In this document: piece after piece, positions 1-9,172 of the stretch
Position numbering within the stretch: position 1 is the first letter of the stretch
Layout: each line of letters begins with the position of its first letter
Assembly (NCBI GenBank): GCA_001839685.1
Contig: MLAK01000526.1
Location: forward strand, 82,147-111,598
Source of the DNA: Tritrichomonas foetus
Lineage: Eukaryota; Parabasalia; Tritrichomonadida; Tritrichomonadidae
DNA length: 29,452 nucleotides
Reading direction: 5' to 3'
Position numbers and translations under genes: made by a program
The notes under the pieces: model-generated
Told to the model about the DNA's origin: nothing
The model's input: only the letters and a program-made list of their open reading frames with translations
Databases searched by the model: none

Positions 1-60
1 TCTTTCTATTTCTTGTTTCATCTTTCTATTTCTTGTTTCTTCTTTCTATTTCTTGTTTCT
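1..60. repeat. 20-bp tandem repeat, three copies at the window edge
   Basis: Three head-to-tail 20-bp pyrimidine-rich units occupy 1-20, 21-40 and 41-60. Units 2 and 3 are identical and unit 1 differs only at its last base. The array starts at the first base of the window, so it probably continues upstream. It lies in the 3' flank of the leucine-rich-repeat gene. No coding role is seen. Confidence 0.95.
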
Positions 61-208
61 AAGATATGCATCGATGCAGTCATAAGAGAGAGAGGGAAAA
101 AAAAAATAATTCGAAAATGATGAAAAGGAAAACTCAAAAAAATAACATGATAGAAAAAGATTAAATAACATCTTTATGTTTATCGAAATAGCCTTTAATA
201 TACATGTT

Positions 209-1282
209 TTACTGGTCCCAGAGCTGTCTGAGCGCACGGTCGTGAACGTAGAGAATCTCTGCGATCTGGGCGACCTGCTGCTTCAGCTCCGCAATTTCAC
301 TTTGCATTGCTGCAATTGTCGCATTATCGTCCATTTCATTATAGGGTGATAATAATGTACCTGTCTGATTCTGCGAAGATAGCTGATTCTGATAATTCTG
401 GCGATTTTTCGTTGGTGTTGAAAATGCGTCATTTTCCACTTTCTCTTCAAGCATTTTCAATCGACTTTCTATATCTTTAAGTGGTGTTGGCGGTGTATCG
501 TCATCGAATTCAAAATAAGTTGGCTGGTCCCAGCGAATGCCAGATTCAATTCCTGAAATGAACGATCTGAGGGCCTGTTCAGAACCACTGGTCAAAATTT
601 GAATTAAGTCATCAAGATTGAATGCATACTCGTCAATATTTCGCATATCTGTTCCATCGAATAATTGAACTGACGGACACAAGCTTTTCACAAAAGGAAG
701 GAGCTGCAGATTTCTGTTCGGTTCAAGCAGGCCAACATCCAATTCACGAAGTTGTTGAAAAACCGTGATATATCTGAGGTTGATTATTTGAGTAATATTA
801 TTTCCGCTTACATTCAATTTTTCAATACCGTAAGGAAAAGGATCGTTTGACTGTTCGTTCGGCGAGTCGAGAAAGTCCAGCGACTTCAAATTATTTATTG
901 ATAAATCAACTTCGATGAGATTCTCTGGAAGGCAATCGATATGGGAAATTTTATTGTTAGATGCGTGCAAAACTTCTAGCGAATTCAGATTCCTCAAAAA
1001 GTCGATGTTTTGAATATAGTTATAACTGATATCGAGTTCGAGTAAAGATGGAAGTTCAACAAGTGGCGTGAGATCTTGGAAATTATTATTAGAGAGATCC
1101 AAATAACGGAGACGCGTGAATATTTCCATATTGGGCAACATTGAAATGCTATTTCGTGAAGCATTTAATCTTATCACAATGTTTGGCTTTGTAATTGTTG
1201 GGAAAGTTGATGCGTTTGTCTGTGAAAAATCGATATGGTCACGCCCTGAACGTTGAGTATTTATATCGTCACGAGGAATCAT
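209..1282 (-). CDS. Leucine-rich-repeat protein with C-terminal coiled coil
   Basis: The product is 357 residues from the first in-frame ATG. About six or seven SDS22-like leucine-rich repeats fill residues 30-200, with the patterns LRYLDLSNNNFQDL, LLELDISYNYIQNI, LEVLHASNNKISHI and IEKLNVSGNNITQI. They end in an LRR-cap-like stretch, LLPFVKSLCPSVQLFDG. A charged, disordered segment follows, then a short coiled coil near the C-terminus (SEIAELKQQVAQIAEIL). The family is usually a protein-binding scaffold; no partner can be named here. The start is uncertain. The open frame continues 22 codons upstream to a GTG directly preceded by TAG, so either the ATG at 1282 is used or the true start was lost. 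The gene is divergent from the ankyrin gene, with about 150 bp between them. The stop reads TAAAA, which may double as a trichomonad-type UAAA polyadenylation signal. Confidence 0.85.
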   Translation of the reverse strand: MIPRDDINTQRSGRDHIDFSQTNASTFPTITKPNIVIRLNASRNSISMLPNMEIFTRLRYLDLSNNNFQDLTPLVELPSLLELDISYNYIQNIDFLRNLNSLEVLHASNNKISHIDCLPENLIEVDLSINNLKSLDFLDSPNEQSNDPFPYGIEKLNVSGNNITQIINLRYITVFQQLRELDVGLLEPNRNLQLLPFVKSLCPSVQLFDGTDMRNIDEYAFNLDDLIQILTSGSEQALRSFISGIESGIRWDQPTYFEFDDDTPPTPLKDIESRLKMLEEKVENDAFSTPTKNRQNYQNQLSSQNQTGTLLSPYNEMDDNATIAAMQSEIAELKQQVAQIAEILYVHDRALRQLWDQ

Positions 1283-1429
1283 TTCTGTTTGTTTTTTAAC
1301 TTTTGCTGCCGTTTCATAATTAAAGATTCCATCCTTTGTTCGACTCACCTATGTCGCTAGTTTTTTTTACATTTTTTGAATGCTACATCAAATTGTGACG
1401 ATAATTTTTTCACTAACTATTTGGTCACA
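1283..1429. promoter_or_regulatory. Divergent promoter region between the LRR and ankyrin genes
   Basis: This 147-bp spacer must serve both genes. On the + strand TCACTA (1410-1415) matches the trichomonad initiator consensus TCA-Y-T/A and puts the probable start site at A1412, 18 nt before the ATG. A second TCACAA lies directly at the ATG (1425-1430). On the minus strand TCAAAAAATG occurs near 1380-1371, but that ATG is followed at once by TAA. No TATA box is evident. Confidence 0.5.
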
Positions 1430-2761
1430 ATGTTCAGCCATCATATTTCAACTCACAAATTCGTATTTGATAAACATATGAGTGCAGTTGGATTAGAAGA
1501 ATTAGTCACAAATATTAAAATTTTGAAAAATCTCCAAAAAATGTTGATTTCGATTCTTGAATGTGAAGAATCACAAATTTCATGTGAAATGGAGAAACTT
1601 CGTCGTTTTATGAAAGAATGTTCCATAACAAATAACTTTTCACTTTATGAAGGATTTCTTCGAATCTTCGTTCATGTTTCAATTTATTTCTTCACATCAA
1701 AAAATGATTCTCGGTATCACAGATTTTATATTATTTTGGATGAATTACTTTCCAATTTCTCTTTGAGAAATGTTTTCAATCGATCAACATTATTCTTTAT
1801 TTTTAAAAAGAACAAACATTTTATTCTTTTCCTTTATGATAAGGGAATTATTGATCTATCAATGATTAAGGCTGAAATATCAAGCTTTTTTAGATCCAGA
1901 CATGTCAGCCATTTTTTTCCATTCTTTATTCCTGAAATTCGAGAAGAATATCCAGAATTCTTCGAAAAGTATGTTTACACGAGACACATCTCTCAAAAAG
2001 AAATAGATCTTCATTACATTTCAAGTGGAGATATAGAAAACAATCTAGAAACAAATGTATTTCCCAATTCACAAAAAATAGAGAAGAAATTACGAAGAAA
2101 AACTGATATCCGAAATGAAATTCACTCTAATGAAGAAATAACTCAAATCATTCGAGAAGATAATTTGGATAAATTCATCAATTTGGTTTCATGCCAGGAA
2201 AATTTTGATATTAATATGAACATCAAGAATTCCTTTCTAGAAAACAATGATGATATCTGGGGGGACAATATTCCTTGTCATATAGATCGCGTCAATCTCC
2301 TTGATTACACATTGGCTTTTGGATCAATCAATATTTTTCGTTACCTCTGGTTGAACAAAGCCAATTATTTACAAAACTCTCTGGATTATGCGATTATAGG
2401 GGGTAATTTCGAAATTATTCATATTTTAGAAGAAGAGTCACACTTCCAATTTAGCATAGATAATTATATCAAATCACTTCAATATCATCGATCAGAAATT
2501 AGTAAGTATTTTGAAACTGTACTTGATATCCAATTAATATTTCCCCAAATATGGTCGATGTTTCTTAAAGTTTCTAATTTTAATATATTTCATAAATGTT
2601 TCATCAATAATGAAACAAATTTAGCTCAAATTCTAACAGAACATATGTTCAAAAAGAATCATGTAAATTTTTACATTTTTCATCATTTTATTTGCCAACA
2701 ACCAAGCTTTGATATCAATTCAAACACTAATGTTTTTCTATATAAGTCATTATTATCTTAA
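1430..2761 (+). CDS. Ankyrin-type protein, N-terminal part (possible truncated gene)
   Basis: The product is 443 residues from the first ATG; the frame is open 18 codons further up but without an ATG. Residues 1-240 are a helical, Phe/Ile-rich N-terminal region like that of the large trichomonad ankyrin families. Residues 265-380 hold poorly conserved ankyrin-like units, for example NLLDYTLAFGSINIFRYLWL and SLDYAIIGGNFEIIHILEEE. The frame ends at TAA (2759-2761) just where canonical ankyrin repeats begin, and the same frame resumes ankyrin sequence after the stop. The annotated protein may therefore be truncated, or the gene may be decaying. Such proteins normally mediate protein-protein contacts; the partner is unknown. 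Family assignment rests on the style of the sequence rather than on one diagnostic residue. Confidence 0.7.
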   Translation: MFSHHISTHKFVFDKHMSAVGLEELVTNIKILKNLQKMLISILECEESQISCEMEKLRRFMKECSITNNFSLYEGFLRIFVHVSIYFFTSKNDSRYHRFYIILDELLSNFSLRNVFNRSTLFFIFKKNKHFILFLYDKGIIDLSMIKAEISSFFRSRHVSHFFPFFIPEIREEYPEFFEKYVYTRHISQKEIDLHYISSGDIENNLETNVFPNSQKIEKKLRRKTDIRNEIHSNEEITQIIREDNLDKFINLVSCQENFDINMNIKNSFLENNDDIWGDNIPCHIDRVNLLDYTLAFGSINIFRYLWLNKANYLQNSLDYAIIGGNFEIIHILEEESHFQFSIDNYIKSLQYHRSEISKYFETVLDIQLIFPQIWSMFLKVSNFNIFHKCFINNETNLAQILTEHMFKKNHVNFYIFHHFICQQPSFDINSNTNVFLYKSLLS

Positions 2762-3388
2762 ATATACATTTATAATTTTTTAATTAATAATCGAAGAACA
2801 TTTCTACATAATGCATGTGCTGATGGACATTATGAACTAGTTAAACTTTTATTACAACATCCGAATATAAACATTGATTTACTAGATCGAGTTGTTGTTG
2901 TTAATTCACGGTTTTCATATTCTAAACAAACGGAATAGCTAATTAATATGAATTACTCACCATTTCATCTCGCTTGTTGTGCAGGACAATTAGAGATTGT
3001 TGAGCTTCTTGTAAAACAACATCCTATTGATATTAAAACAGTCAATCTAGTTTTTATGAATTTTCATAATTTCTCTCTTTTTTTATAGAGAGTTATTGCA
3101 CTCAATTCATCAAACGCCACTTCATGATGCATGTTCTTCAGGAAATTTAAAAATTGTTGAACTTTTATTGAAATACATTGATGTAAATGTAAACGATGAA
3201 ATTTTCGTCTAATATTAAGGATTCCTTTTTTTCGATATACAGAATAGAAAATTACAATTCATTATACACCACTTCATTATGCATGTTCCGAAGGCGATGT
3301 TGATATGGTTAAACTACTATTGAAACAGCCCAATATAAATAAAAGTCCAGTCAATAATATTATTAAGCTAATATTCAATGTTCATTGA
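2762..3388 (+). pseudogene. Four interrupted ankyrin repeats, continuation of the upstream gene
   Basis: Four clear ankyrin repeats lie here: FLHNACADGHYELVKLLL near 2800, SPFHLACCAGQLEIVELL near 2960, TPLHDACSSGNLKIVELLL near 3117 and TPLHYACSEGDVDMVKLLL near 3269. Their Ala-Cys codons are 159, 157 and 152 bp apart instead of the usual 99, so every linker carries 53-60 extra bases and at least one stop. Repeats 1, 2 and 4 are in the frame of the preceding ORF and repeat 3 is shifted by +1. In-frame stops are TAA 2759, TAG 2936, TAG 3086 and TAG 3245, and the last stretch ends at TGA 3386. Decay of an ankyrin gene is the simplest reading; spliced linkers are an alternative discussed in the findings. 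Confidence 0.7.
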
Positions 3389-3834
3389 CATTCTACAAAT
3401 GGAGTTATCACCTATTGTTGAAGAAACACCACTTAACAAGGTAGAAATCAACTCCAACGAAATATATGACATTTTCAAGAGGTATCAATAATCAAACTAA
3501 CGAATAAAAATTATTAGAATATGCTCTAAATAGAATTTTTGATTATTAATGAAATTGAATTCAAGTCTTTCGATTTAGATCAATAAAAAATGAAAATTAC
3601 CACAATCGACCAAAATACAGGCTAATCGAAATTCTCTCTATTTTTTAAACGGAATTCTCAGAATCCTGGTAAAGATGTAAACTTTTTATATGTTATTCAT
3701 TCAATTAGTGGCATTTTTATAAGACTACTTGGTCATATTTTTGAATTTATTAGGCCATTTAAGTAGTAAAAACAAATTGTTTCATTCAATTCCCTTTTGT
3801 TTTGATTACGATAAGACATTCAAAAACTCACCAA
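3389..3834. other. Intergenic region, no gene seen
   Basis: AT-rich spacer with only a short open stretch after 3401 that is not ankyrin-like apart from ETPLN. Just before the next gene, TCACC (3828-3832) puts a likely initiator A at 3830, 5 nt before the ATG. Confidence 0.6.
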
Positions 3835-4797
3835 ATGAGGAGTCCGGAGGAAATCCATTCTAGTCATGATTTCCGCCTTTTAATGAAGCGCACTCCTTTT
3901 ACAAGTCCAAAATTATCTATAAGTCCAAAAAAGAGCCAGTCAGATTTCGATAATATTATAAACGATATTGAATCCATATCTTTAAAAATTGATGCATATG
4001 CCGAAAAAAATCTGAAATATCGACTCAAAATGAATAAGTTATCACAACAAATGGAAGCAATTACGAAAGCTTTGGCAACGAATATTGAAATCCTCGAAGA
4101 AGAAAATCAAGTAATTGAAGGGAAAAATCAAAAACTTCGCGATTTGGTTGATAAACAAGAACTTTTGAAAGGCCAATTAGTCGAATATTACCACGAGCTT
4201 TGTGATCAAGGTGTTAATCTGAAAGATTATAAAAACGTTGATTATGACTTATTAGTAAATCTAGCAGGATGTGAGTATAATACCAATCTTGCGGTCACTA
4301 ATAAAGAGATTCGAAAAATTGTTGAAACTCAGGCTTTTTTCAATGGCTGCGATTCAAATAAAGCTTTCCTTGATCGTTGCTTTAATTTGGTTGATGCTGC
4401 GGTTTGTCCAAATCATTATGAAAAGCCGACAACTAAAGGATTGAGCTACCTTGAGAAAATTATTCTCCTACAAGACTATCATGACCAAACTCATGCCAGA
4501 ATCGCAAATGAGGTGAAAGTTTTGGGATTAAAAAGAGATGAATTACTTAAAGAGATAAAATTCATCAAAAAACAGAACAGAAAAAAGAGCAAATTAAAGT
4601 ACATGCAATCTTTATCATATCTTCAATCATGTTCTCAAACGAATTCAAAAAACATGAAATTGGGTGCGAGTGTGAATGAATCGAAAAGTGGAAATTTGAA
4701 TGATACACAAGTGAGTGTTTCACAATTGTCTGGATTGTTTTCACCTGCGAAACTATCACCTGTACTGAGAACGAGAACTAATGCTTACGTATATTAA
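3835..4797 (+). CDS. Coiled-coil protein of unknown function
   Basis: The product is 320 residues, starting at the first ATG of the frame. The N-terminal 40 residues are Ser/Pro-rich with several TSPK/SPKK-type sites that look like proline-directed kinase targets. Residues 45-130 form a heptad-rich coiled coil (ISLKIDAYAEKNLKYRLKM and onward), a more globular middle follows (about 130-210), and a second coiled coil covers 210-260 with a very basic end (KKQNRKKSKLK). The last 50 residues are Ser/Asn-rich. I do not recognise a family. Architecture and basic stretch would suit a cytoskeletal or scaffold role, which is inference only. The gene is convergent with the SPT gene. Confidence 0.75.
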   Translation: MRSPEEIHSSHDFRLLMKRTPFTSPKLSISPKKSQSDFDNIINDIESISLKIDAYAEKNLKYRLKMNKLSQQMEAITKALATNIEILEEENQVIEGKNQKLRDLVDKQELLKGQLVEYYHELCDQGVNLKDYKNVDYDLLVNLAGCEYNTNLAVTNKEIRKIVETQAFFNGCDSNKAFLDRCFNLVDAAVCPNHYEKPTTKGLSYLEKIILLQDYHDQTHARIANEVKVLGLKRDELLKEIKFIKKQNRKKSKLKYMQSLSYLQSCSQTNSKNMKLGASVNESKSGNLNDTQVSVSQLSGLFSPAKLSPVLRTRTNAYVY

Positions 4798-5408
4798 TTC
4801 TTTGATTATTATGGATATTGTCTTTTATGTGAATAAATTTTTTATATATGATCTAAAATTAAACCTTTTTCTTTCTTTCTTTTGGTTCTTTTGAAAAGAA
4901 TCTTTTCTCGATTTATAAATGAAAGGATATGAGTGATTTAGTAATGAGAAACGATGATTCCAACTTACATCAGTTAACCTCACATTCATTTTTCTTCACA
5001 AAATTGAAATACGGTATAGCTAATTTGGCAGTTTCACTTTTGGTCTTCTAATGGTTATTCACTTCATTTCACATAGTTATTCTCAATGAACACTCACACA
5101 ACATTTCGATAAAGTCCAGTGTTAAGGAACCTTGATGCATTCAATTGTTGTAAAGCAAAATCTTCAATGTTATAGTGACTTTTCTAACTTCGATTCATTA
5201 TCGCCAAATTCAATGATAGAATTGCCTTAAGAATATCAATATAGATCATTTAGTGAACGAATAAATGATCATCATGAAAAGCAATTTCTGGTAACATTGC
5301 AATGAAACAAAAAAGATGAAAATCAATAATATGATCGTAGCCGAAAGATAAAGTATCAATAAAGATTGGAAATTCACTCGAAAGATGGAAAGTAAATAGA
5401 AAGAAAGT
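4798..5408. other. Convergent intergenic region, no gene seen
   Basis: About 610 bp of AT-rich sequence between two convergent genes. A short pyrimidine tract sits near 4866-4886. The only open frames are short and of biased composition; no RNA gene was recognised. Confidence 0.6.
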
Positions 5409-6824
5409 TTAATGACGCTTTGCAGGAAGTCCCTCACAGACCTCCTCGAGAATGTCTATTGCCTTCTGCAGCTCTTCTTTGCTGTGCTGCGAGTTTAAAC
5501 AAATTCTGATTCTTCCCTCGAGGATGTCAACTGCCGGGAAAGAAACAACGACAAGGCCGAGACTGCGAAGAAGGCATTCGCGCGAGACAGTCGAGAAAAG
5601 AGAAAACGGAGGAAGAACAATAGGCACAACTGGTGAACCATCTTCACCTAAAACATTGAAATCCCGCTTCAAAAGTTCGTGTCTGAACCAAACACTATTT
5701 TCATGGAGCTGCTTCAGTCTTCGAGCTCCTTCAGGGTTGTCCAACACCTTTATAACTGACATTGCTTGTTGAGCGATTGGTGCAGGCATAGCGTCAGCAT
5801 AAATATTTCCATAACTGTGTAATCTCAACCAATTAATCATCTTTTTAGAACCAGCAATATACCCGCCGGCAGCACCAAAGCTCTTTGTGAAGGTACCCAT
5901 CATAAAATCAATTTCTCTTGTTTCAACACCACAATGCTCGCAAACTCCACGACCAGTGTTACCCATACATCCAATTGAGTGGGCTTCATCGAGAAAGATT
6001 GAAAAATGATATTTTCGTTTCAGTTGAACTAATTCTGTTAGTTTAACAATATCTCCATCCATACTATATATTCCTTCAACGATAACCATGATTCTTCCCC
6101 ACGGGCGATGTGTTCGTGGTTGTCCGTTTATAATTTCACGTCTGAGAAGCCTTTCAAGATGCTCCATATCGTTGTGTCGAAAAACACGAACGGTTGCACC
6201 TGATGAACGAACTCCAGTGATGATTGAGTTATGGTTAAGTGCATCAGATATGATGAGGTCACCTTTACCCATCAAAACGGCAATAGTTGTTGCATTTGTG
6301 GCCCATCCCATTCCATAGCAGATTGCATCTTCCGTTTTCAGGAATCTCGAAAGTGTCTCTTCGAGTTCACGGTGAACAGTAGTAGTACCGAGATCAACCC
6401 TGGTCGTGCATGTTGATGGCCCATATCTTTTCATATCTTCGATGACGGCCGGTGTGCAGTATTCGTCTGGATCACCAAATCCAAGATAATTGTATGATCC
6501 CAAATTCATGACGCGACGTGTCTCGTCTTTGTATTCTAACTTTTGCTCAATATCATCGCTTTTGGTGACAACTTTGACGTCCATGTATGCACCTGCGTTT
6601 GACGTAACAACTCGGGCGAAGCAGTCGTTGATTCTGTGATAGAACCTTCTGACGAAAAAGTCCTGGAAATCTGAAAGTGCTGGAACATATCCTGGTTCGG
6701 GCCCTTTGCGGCCTTTTCCAGTGTAATTATCCATTTGATCGCGCACAAATCCTGTGATGAAGCATACAATGTAGTTCAGATAAGCGTAGAACTTCATCTG
6801 CATGTCGCGCACAAGAGACCACAT
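5409..6824 (-). CDS. LCB2: Serine palmitoyltransferase catalytic subunit (LCB2/SPTLC2 type)
   Basis: This enzyme condenses L-serine with palmitoyl-CoA to 3-ketosphinganine, the committed step of sphingolipid synthesis, at the ER membrane with an LCB1 partner. The 471 residues cover the whole alpha-oxoamine synthase fold. MNLGSYNYLGF is at 106-116, the substrate-channel/PLP region SDALNHNSIITG at 193-204, and VEGIYSMDGDI at 249-259. DEAHSIG at 279-285 holds the Asp that contacts the pyridine nitrogen, and GTFTKSFGAAGGYIAG at 310-325 has the PLP Schiff-base Lys at 314. That lysine marks it as LCB2, since LCB1 lacks it. A hydrophobic stretch at 12-26 may be a membrane anchor. The protein is shorter than fungal or animal LCB2 (about 560), mainly at the N-terminus. 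ATG 6824 is supported by TCAGAAAAG 11 nt upstream. The stop reads TAAA. The gene is visibly more GC-rich than its flanks, as expected of an expressed housekeeping gene. Confidence 0.96.
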   Translation of the reverse strand: MWSLVRDMQMKFYAYLNYIVCFITGFVRDQMDNYTGKGRKGPEPGYVPALSDFQDFFVRRFYHRINDCFARVVTSNAGAYMDVKVVTKSDDIEQKLEYKDETRRVMNLGSYNYLGFGDPDEYCTPAVIEDMKRYGPSTCTTRVDLGTTTVHRELEETLSRFLKTEDAICYGMGWATNATTIAVLMGKGDLIISDALNHNSIITGVRSSGATVRVFRHNDMEHLERLLRREIINGQPRTHRPWGRIMVIVEGIYSMDGDIVKLTELVQLKRKYHFSIFLDEAHSIGCMGNTGRGVCEHCGVETREIDFMMGTFTKSFGAAGGYIAGSKKMINWLRLHSYGNIYADAMPAPIAQQAMSVIKVLDNPEGARRLKQLHENSVWFRHELLKRDFNVLGEDGSPVVPIVLPPFSLFSTVSRECLLRSLGLVVVSFPAVDILEGRIRICLNSQHSKEELQKAIDILEEVCEGLPAKRH

Positions 6825-7528
6825 TTTTCTTTTCTGATAGTTTTGATGTGCATCATATTTCGAATAGGAACTTTTTCTATATTTAAATCATTGGCAGAAA
6901 AAAAATTGTAATCTTTTGAGAATTTTTCCTTCATTCAAAAAAAATGATAGGAAGATATTCAATGTGGATAATTGAAAGGTGTAAACATTGTTAAGATTGA
7001 AAAAATTGATGCGGATATCATCGTATCTTAATCGGTTCTCTTAGAATTTTTAATCGTCAATTACCACAAAACTAATTGTGAAGAAAATAAACTTCATTTT
7101 GAGGGGGATTTTTTCCGATCAATTTCTCTTCTTTTCAAAAAGTTTCAACTTTTTTTTATCAAAATGATATTACAACATTGCAAAGCTAAAACTTCTTTTT
7201 TATTCAACATTTCTAATTAAATTACGCACACCAATTATTGTCATTTTGTTAAATAAGCTTATATCTAATAGAGATAACCAAGAACAATGAACATTTCATC
7301 GCAGTTTGAATCTAAATAATATTATTTCTTTTTGATCTACAATTAGACTTATTGATGCTTTGAAATATATGATAATACCCATAATTATCAATTTTCAATT
7401 CATATGAATGATTAGAAAGTTCAAAATTAATCAAATTTAGATATTCTTCAATCTCATTTTAGACACAATAAATATATATATAGCAAATAATGAAATTGTA
7501 TTTAGAAATAACAAAATAAAAAGATGTC
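6825..7528. other. Intergenic region, no gene seen
   Basis: About 700 bp of very AT-rich sequence upstream of the SPT gene and downstream of the next minus-strand gene. It has homopolymer A/T runs and a short TA run near 7472, but no persuasive ORF or RNA gene. The SPT initiator candidate (TCA on the minus strand, 6837-6835) is at its left edge. Confidence 0.6.
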
Positions 7529-9040
7529 TTACTGCTGATTATTTTCAACAAGTGATTGAAGATACTTCCTTGGGAATCTTCGAGCAAATGATAAGTCTTT
7601 TGGCTCTTCAAATGAACTCATCGATTCATCATCATCATAGTATTCGCTTGGTTGGTCACTAAGTATAATTTCATTTTCATTCACATCACTATTCATTTCA
7701 TTTTCTCCATCAACCTTTTCTTTGACAGCATTTTCTTCATTTTTTTCTGGAATGTTATTTTCTTTGATGTTTTGAGCATTTCTTAAGTCAAATTGAACAT
7801 GTTGACTTCTTTGCTTGATTGGTTCAGGGGTTTTACTCACATTCTTCTTCTTGAAGTATTTCCTATCATCATTTTTATCGTCGAAATCCACAAAGTGAAT
7901 ACTTGATTCAAAAAGTTTGTTATTAACTTTCCTCACTTTTGGCGTCATTGGCTGATCAGGATGAAGTAAGAAAGATTCTTCACTTTCCAAATTATGAGGC
8001 TTATCCTTTGGATAGAAGATAGAAAGCTGTTCGACTCGTTTTGGTGGTAAATAAACAGTCACAGAATTAAAGTTCTCTTGATGCTTCTTTGGTTTAGCTT
8101 TTTCTATTTTAGCTTTCCTTATTTCTTTCGTTCCTAGAATTGCTTTACATCTTTTCATTGAAGCAACTTTTTCATCACATGTCAAATCTGGAATCTCAGG
8201 ATTCAATATTCTTGGGTCTTTCATCTTCTTTTTATGATTGTGCTTTTGTGGGGAAAGAAATTCACCTTCATCATCATCAGAAGAAGTATCAGCAAAATAT
8301 ACGGGCTTCCCTTCGAAAATTCTTTGCTTGTTGATTTTTTGTTTCATTTCTTTAGTGACTGGATTTGGTTTTCGATCAGGATAAGTACAACAGTAGTGTG
8401 CTCCTCTTCTGTATGGATTTTCTTGATGTTCCTTTTTGTCAATGATTATATCTTCTTCATAAATATCACCAATGTTATTTTTTCGCTGGCTGCACACTTT
8501 TTGAATGTCAAACGATTCATTTGCATCTTCAAATTCACCAAAATGTTCTTCAGATTGCAACTTTCTGGATCTTTTTCCTTTTCTTGGGCTTTTTTCTTTC
8601 TTGTTATTAACTTTTGGTTTGTTCATTGAATCAGTTTCATCTTCAACATTATCATAATTATATGAAACAGAATCAGAAATTACCACTCTTGAGTGCTTGA
8701 TATCTGATGAGTTTGATATACTTTCTGAAGAATTCGAAATAACATTATGTTCGCCATTTTCATCGTTGTGTTCACAAATTCGATTTTGCTTTTCTCTTTT
8801 CTTCAATTCTTCGTCATCGATAAAATCATTTGACCTTCCTTTGTATTTTTTGTTTAAAAGTTCGTTGATTTCTCTTTGAAGCTTTTCTTCTTCTGTTTCT
8901 CGTTGATCAACAATTAGTTTTCCTTTTTCGTCAACATATGGCACAAATTTGAAGTTTACCACTTCTGGTGGCAGAGTAAAGACCGGAGGCTTCTTTGGTT
9001 TTCCTTTGTTTAAACTGGTTTTGGTGCGGAAAGAGTACAT
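7529..9040 (-). CDS. Disordered charged protein of unknown function
   Basis: The product is 503 residues, mostly Lys, Glu, Asp, Asn and Ser. Pieces look ordered: residues 15-75 (PPVFTLPPEVVNFKFVPYVDE, then a Glu/Lys helix EEEKLQREINELLNKKY), about 210-255 (RRGAHYCCTYPDRKPNPVTK, then a basic helix) and 320-345. Basic clusters such as SPRKGKRSRK near 150 resemble nuclear localisation signals. Acidic Ser/Asp stretches (ADTSSDDDEGEFLSPQK, SEYYDDDESMSSFEEPK) resemble casein-kinase-2 substrates. A nuclear protein is plausible but no family is recognised. The ATG at 9040 follows an in-frame TAA. A more upstream ATG (9060) in the usual initiator context opens a different short frame; see the findings. 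Confidence 0.75.
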   Translation of the reverse strand: MYSFRTKTSLNKGKPKKPPVFTLPPEVVNFKFVPYVDEKGKLIVDQRETEEEKLQREINELLNKKYKGRSNDFIDDEELKKREKQNRICEHNDENGEHNVISNSSESISNSSDIKHSRVVISDSVSYNYDNVEDETDSMNKPKVNNKKEKSPRKGKRSRKLQSEEHFGEFEDANESFDIQKVCSQRKNNIGDIYEEDIIIDKKEHQENPYRRGAHYCCTYPDRKPNPVTKEMKQKINKQRIFEGKPVYFADTSSDDDEGEFLSPQKHNHKKKMKDPRILNPEIPDLTCDEKVASMKRCKAILGTKEIRKAKIEKAKPKKHQENFNSVTVYLPPKRVEQLSIFYPKDKPHNLESEESFLLHPDQPMTPKVRKVNNKLFESSIHFVDFDDKNDDRKYFKKKNVSKTPEPIKQRSQHVQFDLRNAQNIKENNIPEKNEENAVKEKVDGENEMNSDVNENEIILSDQPSEYYDDDESMSSFEEPKDLSFARRFPRKYLQSLVENNQQ

Positions 9041-9172
9041 TTGTTCTTAACGTCTTTCATTTTTTTGTGATTAATATTCAATTTTTGAAACGCTTTTTAT
9101 ATTTCAATCTATTCGACCGATTAATACTTGAAAATAAAATGTAACCATATCATTCATCAATTCACAAAAAAA
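9041..9172. promoter_or_regulatory. Compact divergent promoter, disordered protein gene / Tan1-like gene
   Basis: Only 132 bp separate two divergent start codons. Both sides carry almost the same core: TTCACAAAAAAATG on the + strand ending at the Tan1 ATG (9162-9175), and ATCACAAAAAAATG on the minus strand (9071-9058). The TCA matches the trichomonad initiator position and implies leaders of about 9 nt. Confidence 0.6.

Noticed and set aside
1346..1372. Possible 22-nt mini-intron (GT through ATAG) at the start of the LRR gene
   Set aside because: Joining the exons gives ATG followed directly by TGA, and the inner ACTAGCGACATAG is one base longer than the fixed trichomonad branch/acceptor motif.
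2759..3247. Stop-codon reassignment (TAA/TAG read as amino acid) to explain the ankyrin repeats
   Set aside because: TAA ends most other genes in the window cleanly, no intact gene needs readthrough, and repeat 3 is also in another frame.
5452..6416. Plus-strand frames opposite the SPT gene
   Set aside because: They lie wholly inside a well-conserved enzyme gene on the other strand and show no protein family signal.
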